DNA of 11,542 nucleotides from Sphingomonadales bacterium. Lineage in GTDB: Bacteria > Pseudomonadota > Alphaproteobacteria > Sphingomonadales > Sphingomonadaceae. The translations under genes were made by a program, and so were the position numbers. Below, one piece after another: positions 1 to 7,560 of the stretch; within the stretch, counting starts at the first letter, position 1, and every line of letters begins with the position of its first letter. The notes under the pieces were generated by a model. That model made no database searches. It was not told the origin of the DNA and worked only from the letters and a program-made list of their open reading frames with translations. The stretch is from assembly GCA_013298745.1 (NCBI GenBank), contig JAAFIT010000031.1, forward strand, positions 1 to 11,542, given 5' to 3'.

Positions 1-1
1 G

Positions 2-463
2 TGGGATGGCACCTGCATCGTCCATGAAAAATTCTCGGTCACCGAGTTGCTCAAATTGAAGGCGCAATATCCCGCGGCCCCGGTGCTGGCGCACCCCGAA
101 TGCCCGGCGGCGATCCTCGATCTGGCGCATTACATCGGCGCCACCAGCGGCATCCTGAATTACGCGCTCAACTCGCCGGAGCCGGTGGTGATCGTCGCCA
201 CCGAGCCCAACATCATCCACCAGATGCAGTTGAAGGCGCCGCACAAGACCTTCATCGGCGCGCCGGGGGCCGACGGCAATTGCGGCTGCAACATGTGCCC
301 GTTCATGGCGCTCAACACGATGGAAAAGCTCTATCTGGCGCTGCGTGACTTGAAACCGCAGATCGAAGTGCCCGAGGATGTGCGGGTGCGCGCCAAGGTC
401 TCGCTCGACCGGATGCTCGAAATGGCAGGGGCGGTAACCCCGGTGCGGGTGACGGGTGATTGA
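2..463 (+). CDS. nadA: Quinolinate synthase NadA, C-terminal part
   Basis: The reading frame is open from base 2, so the gene begins upstream of the window; 153 C-terminal residues are present. NadA condenses iminoaspartate with dihydroxyacetone phosphate to quinolinate in the cytoplasm, using an oxygen-sensitive [4Fe-4S] cluster held by three cysteines. Two ligand regions are visible: HPEC (bases 98-109) and the GNCGCNMCPFM segment (bases 272-304). The third lies in the missing N-terminal part. The segment NTMEKLYLAL after the cysteine cluster is also typical of the family. The stop TGA (461-463) lies inside the start of nadC, so the two are very likely translationally coupled in a NAD operon. 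nadB is not visible; it could lie upstream. The gene is complete at its 3' end and shows no frameshift. Confidence 0.96.
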   Translation, partial: WDGTCIVHEKFSVTELLKLKAQYPAAPVLAHPECPAAILDLAHYIGATSGILNYALNSPEPVVIVATEPNIIHQMQLKAPHKTFIGAPGADGNCGCNMCPFMALNTMEKLYLALRDLKPQIEVPEDVRVRAKVSLDRMLEMAGAVTPVRVTGD

Positions 464-1286
464 AGGCTTCGATCTCGCTGCCTTCGTCGCCGCCACCCTC
501 GCCGAGGATATGGGGCAGGGCGGCGATCGCACCTCGGCGGCCGTGATCCCGGCCGACGCGGTGTTGACCGCCGTCATGGACAGCCGGGACCCGGTGACCG
601 TCGCCGGGCTGCCGCTGGCGGCCGCGTTCTTTCGTGCCCTTGATGTCGACTGCACGATCGAGACCCTGGTCGAAGAGGGCGCAACTGTCCCCGCCGGCAC
701 CGATCTGATGCGCATTCATGGCAATGCCCGGGCGCTGCTCACGGCCGAACGCTCGGCGCTCAACACCGTCCAGCATCTGACCGGCATCGCGACGCTGACC
801 CGGCACTATGTCGACGCCATCGCCGGAACCGGCGCGATCCTGCTCGATACCAGGAAGACGCTCCCCGGCCTGCGCATCCTCGAAAAATACGCCACCCGGA
901 TGGGCGGCGCCACCAACCACCGGATGCGGCTCGATGACGGCGTGATGATCAAGGACAATCACATTGCCGTCGCCGGCGGCGTCGAACCCGCGGTGCGCGC
1001 GGCCAAGGCGGCGGGGCTATTGGACGTGGTGGTGGAGGTCGATACCCTCGAACAGATCCCGCCGGCGCTGGCGGCGGGTGCCGACCGCTTGCTGCTCGAC
1101 AATATGGGCCCGGCGATGCTGCGCGAAGCCGTAGCGCTGATCGCCGGCCGCGTGCCGACCGAGGCGTCGGGCGGGGTGAACCTGCAAACCATCCGCGCCA
1201 TCGCCGAAACCGGCGTCACCTATATCTCGGTGGGCCGGATCACCCAGAGCGCGCCGGCCGCCGATATCGGCCTCGATTTCGCCTGA
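456..1286 (+). CDS. nadC: Nicotinate-nucleotide pyrophosphorylase (quinolinate phosphoribosyltransferase)
   Basis: NadC converts quinolinate and PRPP to nicotinate mononucleotide, CO2 and pyrophosphate, the step after NadA. The product is 276 aa, normal for the family. The start is GTG at 456, overlapping the nadA stop by 8 nt (GTGATTGA). It is chosen because the N-terminus then reads into the usual FVAATLAEDMGQGGDRTS segment. Conserved blocks include ERSALNTVQHLTGIAT (residues 98-113), DTRKTLPGLR (131-140) and HRMRLDDGVMIKDNH (155-169), which carry the basic residues that bind quinolinate and PRPP. Further on are EVDTLEQ, LLLDNM, EASGGVN and the C-terminal ISVGRITQSAPAADIGLDF. The QSAPAADIGLDF ending is, from memory, common in sphingomonads. 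No clear terminator follows; the downstream leader is AT-richer than the gene. Confidence 0.97.
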   Translation: MIEGFDLAAFVAATLAEDMGQGGDRTSAAVIPADAVLTAVMDSRDPVTVAGLPLAAAFFRALDVDCTIETLVEEGATVPAGTDLMRIHGNARALLTAERSALNTVQHLTGIATLTRHYVDAIAGTGAILLDTRKTLPGLRILEKYATRMGGATNHRMRLDDGVMIKDNHIAVAGGVEPAVRAAKAAGLLDVVVEVDTLEQIPPALAAGADRLLLDNMGPAMLREAVALIAGRVPTEASGGVNLQTIRAIAETGVTYISVGRITQSAPAADIGLDFA

Positions 1287-1312
1287 GCGCAGCGCAAAGG
1301 AACGCGCAGGTT

Positions 1313-1343
1313 CGGACATTCGCGTGCGATTGCCGACTATAAT
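1313..1343 (+). promoter_or_regulatory. Candidate promoter for the PEP-CTERM gene
   Basis: A perfect TATAAT stands at 1338-1343. A weak -35 match (CGGACA, 1313-1318, four of six bases) lies 19 bp upstream, slightly long spacing. Transcription from here would leave a leader of about 210 nt before the ATG at 1563. The region 1287-1562 contains no other gene; it is markedly AT-richer than the flanking genes and holds a short dyad, GCGATTATCGC (1415-1425). Alphaproteobacterial promoters often deviate from this consensus, so the assignment rests mostly on the -10 box. Confidence 0.35.
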
Positions 1344-1546
1344 CACTTACCGCGCCAATTTATTGCGGCGCTCGATAGATACTCTGGCAGCCAACATTAA
1401 ATTTTGCGCCTTTTGCGATTATCGCGCGACACCTGCAACCTATCGATACATTGATCGTTCAGCTTTTGACTTTGGCTTCATGCTTAAAGCGTGCAGACTG
1501 ACTCTGTCTCAAGCAAAGCAGGTGGCCCTTGTCTTGTGTCAATCAC

Positions 1547-1555
1547 AGGAAAGGA
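1547..1555 (+). promoter_or_regulatory. Ribosome binding site that sets the start of the PEP-CTERM gene
   Basis: AGGAAAGGA lies 7 nt before the ATG at 1563. It decides between this start and an in-frame upstream GTG at 1491, which would add 24 residues in front of the signal peptide and has no comparable site. Confidence 0.75.
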
Positions 1556-1562
1556 CTTGTTC

Positions 1563-2423
1563 ATGTCGCATGCTCGCGTATCGCACCCATCTGCAACAGT
1601 CTTCACTTGCCTTGCGTCGACGATGTTATGGGGTGTAACGCCCGCCGCCGCCGCCATTGACTTGCAGACCGCCGCCGGTTTTGCCGTTCTGGGTTCCTCC
1701 ACCGTAACAAACACGGGATCGACGACAATTTATGGCGATCTCGGGGTGTCTCCGGGCACCGCGATCACCGGCATCGGGTCGATCACGCTTGGCGGTACCG
1801 TCCATGCCACCGATGGCGTTGCCGGCCTGGCGCGGGCGCAGGCCATCGGGTTGGCGGCAAATCTGGCGGCGTTGCCCTTTGTCACCGATCTGACCGGCCA
1901 GGATCTCGGCAGCGTCGGCGTCCTCACGCCCGGTGTCTATCGCTTTGCCTCATCGGCACAGTTGACCGGCGATCTCGTCCTCGATTTCGCCGGCAATGCG
2001 GCTTCGGCGTTCGTGTTCCAGATCGGCTCGACGCTCACCACCGCCAGCGCATCGAACATCAATGTCATCAACGGTGGCACCGGCAGCGGTGTCTTCTGGA
2101 ATGTCGGCAGTGCGGCAACTTTGGGCACCGGGTCGACCTTTGCCGGCAACATTCTCGCCACCAGCGCCGTCACCCTCACCACCGGCGCCAGCATCTTGTG
2201 CGGACGCGTGTTCGCCCTGGCCGGCGCGGTCACCATGGACAGCAACGTCATCTCCAATGATTGCCGCGGTGCCGGTGCAAACGGCAGCGGTCGCAGCGAT
2301 TTCGGCAGTGCCGGTTTCGCCGGGGCCGTACCCGAGCCCGGTGACTGGCTGTTGCTGACGATCGGTTTTGGCGTGGTCGGCGCAACACTGCGCCGCCAGA
2401 AACGCCGCAGCGTGCTCGCCTAG
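1563..2423 (+). CDS. Ice-binding-family (DUF3494) protein with PEP-CTERM sorting tail
   Basis: The product is 286 aa. Residues 1-31 form a signal peptide (hydrophobic run from about 11, ending AAAA before IDLQ). Residues about 32-234 match the DUF3494 ice-binding-like beta-solenoid: the start AAGFAVLGSSTVTNTGSTTI, GDLGVSPGTAITG, LTPGVYRF, GDLVLDFAGN, AFVFQIGSTLTT, VFWNVGSAATLG, FAGNILATSAVTL and a closing ILCGRVFALAGAVTMDS. Cys213 and Cys234 bracket this last strand pair and could form a disulfide. A Gly/Ser linker leads to VPEPGDW (257-263), a hydrophobic stretch with GFGVVGA, and a basic end (RRQKRR). This is the PEP-CTERM signal that exosortase-type systems recognise for surface sorting. 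No exosortase is in this window. Family members include true antifreeze proteins but also adhesins, so ice binding is only inferred. The start is set by a strong RBS 7 nt upstream. The stop TAG is part of the following palindromic repeat. Confidence 0.9.
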   Translation: MSHARVSHPSATVFTCLASTMLWGVTPAAAAIDLQTAAGFAVLGSSTVTNTGSTTIYGDLGVSPGTAITGIGSITLGGTVHATDGVAGLARAQAIGLAANLAALPFVTDLTGQDLGSVGVLTPGVYRFASSAQLTGDLVLDFAGNAASAFVFQIGSTLTTASASNINVINGGTGSGVFWNVGSAATLGTGSTFAGNILATSAVTLTTGASILCGRVFALAGAVTMDSNVISNDCRGAGANGSGRSDFGSAGFAGAVPEPGDWLLLTIGFGVVGATLRRQKRRSVLA

Positions 2424-2549
2424 CGCATCGTGCCGAAAGTCGGGGCCAGCTTGCTCCCCCGCCCAGCTACCCAGATGGCATACTCGCGTTGGGTGGCTGG
2501 GCGGGGGAGCGGGCTGGCCCCGACTCCGCGAAGCGGTACGATGCTCTAG
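2420..2549. repeat. 130-bp imperfect palindromic element between convergent genes; probable bidirectional terminator
   Basis: The inner arms are 36 nt each, 2438-2473 and 2490-2525, identical at 33 of 36 positions when one is reversed and complemented, around a 16-nt loop (2474-2489). The outer arms, 2420-2435 and 2534-2549, match at 14 of 16 and both end in CTAG. Bases 2436-2437 on the left face 2526-2533 on the right, where an extra CCGC-GAA-GCGG mini-hairpin sits. The element occupies the whole gap between the PEP-CTERM gene and the DUF4112 gene, and its CTAG ends supply the TAG stop of each. It carries no U-tract typical of a factor-independent terminator. It looks like a dispersed palindromic repeat (REP- or MITE-like), but copy number cannot be judged from one copy. 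Confidence 0.85.
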
Positions 2550-2971
2550 CGCGCGTCGATGATCGCAGACGCCGGATGTGTCTTGTCGAGGTGCCGCTTC
2601 AACAGCCGCAGGTTGCGGGTGTTGGAGCGGAACAACAGGTCGAACACATCGCCGACCAGCGGCACGGCACCCAAAGTCGTATCCACGCCGACATTCCACA
2701 GCATGCGCGCGATGGTGCGCTTCGGCATGCCGAGGTTGCGGGCTTCCCAGACGAGATATAGCCCCATCACGCCGGCGATGACGTCACCCGCCACCGGAAC
2801 GAAGCCCATCGCCGCATCAAGGCCGATGCCGCGATTGAGGCCGGGAATCATGATGGCGCGTTCGAGCACGCGCTCGAGCAAATCGATACGCAGTCGCGCC
2901 GACGCCGGATCGCGCGCGACATAGCGGCGGGCGGCACTGGTATCGAAAGCAGCAAAGGTGGCGGCCGTCAC
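2546..2971 (-). CDS. DUF4112 family small membrane protein
   Basis: The product is 141 aa and recognisable as DUF4112, a family with no known function. An amphipathic N-terminal part (about 1-48, rich in Arg and Ala, with ARLRIDLLERVLERA) is followed by two related hydrophobic segments, GLDAAMGFVPVAGDVIAGVM (50-69) plus GLYLVW, and GVDTTLGAVPLVGDVFDLLF (95-114), each with a central Pro and a G-D-V motif. The C-terminus is basic (RNLRLLKRHLDK). The two segments probably enter or cross the inner membrane, with the D of each GDV conserved. The start is GTG (2969-2971) with GGAGA (2981-2985) 9 nt before it. It lies 74 nt after purL on the same strand with no evident terminator between, so read-through from purL is likely; a functional link to purine synthesis is not implied. 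The stop TAG lies in the palindromic element. Confidence 0.85.
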   Translation of the reverse strand: MTAATFAAFDTSAARRYVARDPASARLRIDLLERVLERAIMIPGLNRGIGLDAAMGFVPVAGDVIAGVMGLYLVWEARNLGMPKRTIARMLWNVGVDTTLGAVPLVGDVFDLLFRSNTRNLRLLKRHLDKTHPASAIIDAR

Positions 2972-3045
2972 GGTCGCAGGTCTCCAGCGGCAAAAGGCCG
3001 TGGCGGGAATGTGGCCCTGCGCAGGTGGATTTCAAGAATGGTGGG

Positions 3046-5196
3046 TCAGAGCTCGCCTTTGAGCATCGCCGGCAATGCACCTTCATTGGCAGCGCGCAAT
3101 TCAGCCAGCGGTACAGATCCAAGACGGTCACCGCCCGTTGTGCCGAGGCAGGTCATCCGCACCGGAGTTTCCTTGAGGTCGCTTGTGCGCATGGTGACGA
3201 TAAAGCGGCCCTGGCCCTCACCGAACGCCTCAGCAGCGGTATCGAGCGCACCGGCTTCAAGCTGCACGCCGATATTGCCGGCTAGCGCCATCCGCGCCAG
3301 CGCGACCAGCACGCCGCCGCCCGACACGTCATGCACTGCGGTCACAGCGCCCATTTCGATCAGCTTTGCAACGAAATCGCCGGCATGGCGCTCGGCGGCA
3401 AGGTTGACGGGTGGCGGCGGGCCGTCCTCACGGCCCTGGCATTCGCGCAGCCACAGCGACTGGCCAAGATGCGCGCTCTCGTCGCCCACCAGCCAGATGG
3501 TCTCGCCTTCGGCTTTGAACGCCAGCGTCATCGACTTTGTATAATCGGCGATTACGCCGACACCACCGATCGCCGGCGTCGGCAAAATCCCGACGCCATT
3601 GGTTTCATTGTAAAGGCTGACATTGCCCGACACGACCGGGAAATCGAGCGCCGTGCAGGCTTCTGCCATGCCCTCGATGCAGCCGACGAACTGCCCCATT
3701 ATCTCCGGCCGCGTCGGCGCGCCGAAGTTCATGCAATCGGTAATGGCGAGCGGCTTGGCGCCGACGGCGATCAGGTTGCGCCAGGTTTCGGCGACGGCCT
3801 GCTTGCCGCCCTCCACCGGGTCGGCAAAGCAATAGCGCGGGGTGCAATCGGTGGTGATCGCCAGCGCCTTCTGGGTGCCGTGGACGCGCACCACCGCGGC
3901 ATCGCCGCCGGGGCGCTGGACGGTGTCGGCGCCGACCATGTGGTCGTACTGCTCCCAGATCCAGCGCTTCGAGGCGAGATCGGGGCAGGCCATCAGCTTG
4001 AGCAAATCAGCACCGATGTCGGACGATTCCGGCACATCGGCGAGCGGCGCCCGCTTCGGCGTCGGCACCCACGGCCGGTCATATTTCGGTGCGGCATCGG
4101 CGAGCGGCGCCAGCGGGATTTCGCCAACGGTGTCGCCATGGAAGGTGAGGGTGAGCGTGCCGCCTTCGACGACTTCGCCGATCACTGCGAAATCCAATTC
4201 CCACTTCTTGAAAATGCTTTCCGCAAAGGCTTCGCGGCCGGGCTTCAGCACCATCAGCATGCGTTCCTGCGATTCCGACAGCATCATCTCGTAAGGCGTC
4301 ATGCGCTCCTCGCGCACCGGCACCTTGTCGAGATCGAGGCGCAAGCCGACGCCGCCCTTCGACGCCATTTCGACGCTGGAGGAGGTGAGGCCGGCGGCGC
4401 CCATGTCCTGAATCGCGACGATCGCGTCCGATGCCATCAGCTCGAGGCACGCCTCGATCAGCAGCTTTTCGGTGAACGGGTCGCCGACCTGCACGGTCGG
4501 GCGCTTCTCCTCGCTGGCGTCGTCGAATTCGGCCGACGCCATCGTCGCGCCATGGATGCCGTCGCGGCCGGTCTTGGAACCAACATAGACGACCGGATTG
4601 CCGATGCCGGCGGCGGCCGAATAAAAAATCTTGTCCTGCTTGGCGACGCCCACCGTCATCGCGTTGACGATGATGTTGCCGTTATAGGCCTTGTGGAAAT
4701 TGGTCTCGCCGCCGACGGTCGGCACGCCGACGCAATTGCCATAGCCGCCGATGCCGGCGACGACGCCCTTGACGAGGTGCCGCATCTTCGGCGCGTCGAT
4801 CTCGCCGAAGCGCAGCGCGTTCATGTTGGCGACGGGCCGCGCGCCCATGGTGAAGACATCGCGCAGGATGCCGCCGACGCCGGTCGCCGCACCCTGATAC
4901 GGCTCGATGAAGCTCGGGTGGTTGTGGCTTTCCATCTTGAAGATGGCGGCGTCACCATCGCCGATATCGATCACGCCGGCGTTTTCGCCGGGGCCACAGA
5001 TCACGTGAGGGCCCTTGGTCGGCAGCTTCGACAAATGGATACGCGAGGATTTGTAGGAGCAATGCTCCGACCACATCACCGAAAAAATGCCGAGTTCGAG
5101 CAGGTTTGGCACCCGCCCCATGCTGGCGACGACGCGCTCATACTCCTCGGGCGTGAAGCCGTGCTCGGCGACGATCTGGGCGGTGATTTCGGTCAT
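3046..5196 (-). CDS. purL: Phosphoribosylformylglycinamidine synthase subunit PurL
   Basis: PurL performs the ATP-dependent amidation of FGAR to FGAM, the fourth step of purine synthesis. It is the small, glutaminase-free type (716 aa) that works with separate PurQ and PurS, neither of which is in the window. The N-terminus has the [20 protein letters not shown] substrate-site segment and [10 protein letters not shown] (42-51) with the family's conserved His. Next come [35 protein letters not shown] (from residue 89) with the nucleotide and metal-binding residues, and [15 protein letters not shown]. The second repeat of the AIR-synthase fold carries [18 protein letters not shown] and [17 protein letters not shown]. 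Length and both AIRS halves are intact. The ATG start gives the standard MTEIT N-terminus; no good Shine-Dalgarno precedes it. The C13 peptidase gene ends 48 nt upstream on the same strand, so transcription probably comes at least partly through it. Confidence 0.98.
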   Translation of the reverse strand: MTEITAQIVAEHGFTPEEYERVVASMGRVPNLLELGIFSVMWSEHCSYKSSRIHLSKLPTKGPHVICGPGENAGVIDIGDGDAAIFKMESHNHPSFIEPYQGAATGVGGILRDVFTMGARPVANMNALRFGEIDAPKMRHLVKGVVAGIGGYGNCVGVPTVGGETNFHKAYNGNIIVNAMTVGVAKQDKIFYSAAAGIGNPVVYVGSKTGRDGIHGATMASAEFDDASEEKRPTVQVGDPFTEKLLIEACLELMASDAIVAIQDMGAAGLTSSSVEMASKGGVGLRLDLDKVPVREERMTPYEMMLSESQERMLMVLKPGREAFAESIFKKWELDFAVIGEVVEGGTLTLTFHGDTVGEIPLAPLADAAPKYDRPWVPTPKRAPLADVPESSDIGADLLKLMACPDLASKRWIWEQYDHMVGADTVQRPGGDAAVVRVHGTQKALAITTDCTPRYCFADPVEGGKQAVAETWRNLIAVGAKPLAITDCMNFGAPTRPEIMGQFVGCIEGMAEACTALDFPVVSGNVSLYNETNGVGILPTPAIGGVGVIADYTKSMTLAFKAEGETIWLVGDESAHLGQSLWLRECQGREDGPPPPVNLAAERHAGDFVAKLIEMGAVTAVHDVSGGGVLVALARMALAGNIGVQLEAGALDTAAEAFGEGQGRFIVTMRTSDLKETPVRMTCLGTTGGDRLGSVPLAELRAANEGALPAMLKGEL

Positions 5197-5244
5197 GCCG
5201 CGCGCATAGCCGAGGCAGCGCGGCGTGTCACCTTGGCAAGGGCG

Positions 5245-6114
5245 TCAACGCCTCGGATTTGACCACAGCGCCTGCATCGCTTCACCAACCCGCGCCTCGG
5301 GCAAGGACGGCTCCACCTCTTCGGCCTTTTCGGTTGCGGCGATACGCTGCTTGGCGCGGTCGAACGCCGTGGCCAGCGACAGTCCTGGCGCGGCGAGCTC
5401 ACCGAGCAGCGCTTCGCCGAACACCGTCAACTGCCGGCTGTCGTCGCAGCCGAACGACGTGCGGTCGGCGGCGGCGGCCGCAACGACGATCGTCGTCGGG
5501 CTGGCAAGCCGATCGATCCAGCTGCCGGCAAAGCAGGCGGACAGGATGATGATCCGGCGCTTGAAACCGGCCGCATCAAGCGCCTTGGCGAGATCATCGG
5601 CGGCGAGCGGCGCAAATTCGATATAGGGCGCCTCCATCGACACACTGGCGTCCTCGCCGCCGTGCGACGCCAGATAGAGGATCAGCGTATCATCTGGCCG
5701 CGCCCGCTCACCGAGCGCCGCCAGCGCCAGCGCCACGGTGCGCCGCGAGGCGAGCAGGCCGCTTTCCACCTGTTCTGGCGTGTTGCTCAGCACCAGCGCC
5801 GGGCCGCCGCCGCGCGCCGTCAGTACCTCGGCGGCGCGGCGGGCTTCCCGGTCGAAAATCGCCTGATAGCCTTCGCCGCCGATCGCCAGCACCGGCATTT
5901 CGGTACTGCCCGCTCGCGGTGGCAGCGCGGCTACGGCGGCGATGATGCGGGCGTGCTGATCAACCAGGGCGTCTTCGATCTCGAGCGGTTCGAAACGCTT
6001 GATCATCGCGGCCTCGGCGATTTCGGCAGCGGATTTTGGCGTTTCAGGTTTTGCCGAAAGCGGCGTCGCCACCATCGCGAACATGAACAGGGCAACGGCG
6101 AAGGGCGGGCGCAT
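5245..6114 (-). CDS. Exported C13 family (legumain/caspase-fold) cysteine peptidase
   Basis: The product is 289 aa. Residues 1-21 form a signal peptide (MRPPFAVALFMFAMVATPLSA), so the enzyme acts in the periplasm or outside. The rest reads as a clan CD fold: VLAIGGEGYQAIFDREARR (75-93), a beta strand ending in the catalytic His in LILYLASHGG (His151), and the catalytic Cys in RRIIILSACFAGSW (Cys194). The distinctive bacterial C13 sequence ADRTSFGCDDSRQLTVFGEALL (216-237) follows. Both residues of the His/Cys dyad are present, so it should be active. Its substrate is unknown; legumains prefer Asn or Asp at P1, but bacterial members are poorly characterised. A helical N-terminal region (about 28-65) could be a pro-segment. 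The ATG start is fixed by the signal peptide; the RBS is weak (AAGAAG). It is first in a probable three-gene group with purL and the DUF4112 gene, and divergent from ndh across a 109-bp gap in which I find no convincing promoter. Confidence 0.88.
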   Translation of the reverse strand: MRPPFAVALFMFAMVATPLSAKPETPKSAAEIAEAAMIKRFEPLEIEDALVDQHARIIAAVAALPPRAGSTEMPVLAIGGEGYQAIFDREARRAAEVLTARGGGPALVLSNTPEQVESGLLASRRTVALALAALGERARPDDTLILYLASHGGEDASVSMEAPYIEFAPLAADDLAKALDAAGFKRRIIILSACFAGSWIDRLASPTTIVVAAAAADRTSFGCDDSRQLTVFGEALLGELAAPGLSLATAFDRAKQRIAATEKAEEVEPSLPEARVGEAMQALWSNPRR

Positions 6115-6223
6115 GGTGCTTCTTTGCCTAGCCTAAGAATTGCTGTCACCCCGCCATGCAATTGGAGGTTTGAGAAAACCCCTTCATATCGCTAGTGGGA
6201 GTAGGAATATCGAAGAGGGGCTG

Positions 6224-7555
6224 ATGCCGCGCACACGTCCAGACGGCAAGAAGACCCAGATCGTCGTCGTTGGTGGCGGCGCCGGGGGGCTCGAGCTTGT
6301 CGCCAAGCTGGGTGGCAACCTGCCGCGCGAAGATTTCGACATCATCCTCGTCGATCGCAATGCGACGCATATCTGGAAGCCGCTGCTCCACGAGGTCGCC
6401 GCCGGGTCATTGGACGCCAATCTCGATGAAGTCGGCTATCGCGGCCATGCCTTTCGCTGGGGCTATCGCTATTTCGATGGCGCGCTCGAAGGCATTGATC
6501 GCGAGGCGCAGCAGATCATCGTCGCGCCGATTTTCGATGAAGACGGCGGCGAGGTCATCGGCCGCCACCGCATCCGCTATGATTATCTGGTGCTGGCGGT
6601 CGGGTCGGTATCGAATGATTTCGGCACGCCCGGGGTGCGCGAGAACACCATTTCGCTCGATACCCGCGCCGATGCCGATCGCTTTCGGCGGCGCCTGCTC
6701 AACCAGTGCCTGCGCGTGTCACGCCAGATGACCGCCGACCCAAAGGCCGATGCCTTTGCCCGTGTCGCCATCGTCGGCGGCGGCGCCACTGGCGTCGAAT
6801 TGGCCGCCGAACTCTATTCCGCCGCCACGGCGCTGGGCTTTTACGGGCTGGAGGTGTTCGATGAAAAGCGCCTGCAGGTGACGCTGATCGAAGCCGGGCC
6901 GCGCATCCTGCCGGCGCTGCCCGACAAGCTTGCCGCCGCAGCGACCGCCGAGTTGGAAGCGCTCGGCGTGCGGGTGCTGACCGGCACACAGGTGACGTCG
7001 GCGACGCCCGATGCGATCAACACCAAGAGCGGCGAAGTGATTCCGGCCGATATCATGGTGTGGGCGGCGGGCGTGAAAGGCGCCGAGTTCCTCAACCGCA
7101 TCGGGGGACTGGAAACGACGCGCAATAACCAGCTTGTCGTCGGCCCGACGCTACAGACGACGCTTGATGACCGGATTTTCGCGATCGGCGATTGCGCCTA
7201 TTATGTGCCGGAAGGCGAGGGGCGACCAATCCCACCGCGCGCCCAGGCGGCGCACCAGATGGCGAGCACCGCCTATCACAACATCCGCGCGCTGATCGAC
7301 GGCAAGCACCTCAAGCACTTCGAATATCAGGACAAGGGATCGCTGGTGAGTCTCGCGCGCTACACCACCGTCGGCAGCCTGATGGGCAATCTCGTCGGCG
7401 GTCGCATGGCGATCGAAGGCCGGCTGGCGCGGCTGGTCTATACCTCGCTGTACCGGATGCACCTGCTTGCCATTCATGGCTGGCTGAAGGGGACGTCCTT
7501 GATTTTGGTCGGGCACGTCAATCAGGTGGTGCGGCCGAAGCTGAAACTCCACTAA
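6224..7555 (+). CDS. ndh: Type II NADH:quinone oxidoreductase (NDH-2)
   Basis: NDH-2 is a non-proton-pumping flavoenzyme on the cytoplasmic face of the inner membrane that passes electrons from NADH to quinone. From the chosen ATG the product is 443 aa, normal for the family. The FAD-binding Rossmann motif IVVVGGGAGGLE starts at residue 13 (GGGAGG 17-22). The NADH-binding motif IVGGGATGVELAAEL has its glycines at 185-190. MVWAAGVKG and the second FAD motif IFAIGDCA (GDC 322-324) follow, then PPRAQAAHQMA near the quinone site. The C-terminus (YRMHLLAIHGWLKGTSLILV and a basic end) is the amphipathic membrane anchor seen in E. coli Ndh. ATG 6224 is preferred over the in-frame TTG at 6140 because GAAGAGGGG (6212-6220) precedes it and the extra 28 residues match nothing in the family. 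The gene ends 5 nt before the second palindromic element. Confidence 0.94.
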   Translation: MPRTRPDGKKTQIVVVGGGAGGLELVAKLGGNLPREDFDIILVDRNATHIWKPLLHEVAAGSLDANLDEVGYRGHAFRWGYRYFDGALEGIDREAQQIIVAPIFDEDGGEVIGRHRIRYDYLVLAVGSVSNDFGTPGVRENTISLDTRADADRFRRRLLNQCLRVSRQMTADPKADAFARVAIVGGGATGVELAAELYSAATALGFYGLEVFDEKRLQVTLIEAGPRILPALPDKLAAAATAELEALGVRVLTGTQVTSATPDAINTKSGEVIPADIMVWAAGVKGAEFLNRIGGLETTRNNQLVVGPTLQTTLDDRIFAIGDCAYYVPEGEGRPIPPRAQAAHQMASTAYHNIRALIDGKHLKHFEYQDKGSLVSLARYTTVGSLMGNLVGGRMAIEGRLARLVYTSLYRMHLLAIHGWLKGTSLILVGHVNQVVRPKLKLH

Positions 7556-7560
7556 GCGCT

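Noticed and set aside
1324..1638. A 104-codon frame in the AT-rich leader, possible small gene before the PEP-CTERM gene
   Set aside because: It lacks a good RBS, resembles no family I know, and runs into the signal peptide coding region of the well-supported PEP-CTERM gene.
3016..3025. Perfect 10-bp palindrome CCTGCGCAGG between purL and the DUF4112 gene
   Set aside because: Arms of 5 bp with no loop cannot form a stable RNA hairpin, and no U-run follows, so it does not support a terminator.
3331..5262. A 643-codon open frame on the plus strand, antisense to purL
   Set aside because: It mirrors the high-GC codon pattern of purL, has Arg/His/Ala/Asp-rich low-complexity composition and no recognisable domain. 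purL on the other strand is unambiguous.
6186..6212. ATATCG repeated 21 bp apart in the ndh / peptidase divergent gap
   Set aside because: Six-base repeats at this distance are expected by chance, and neither copy is tied to a credible promoter.
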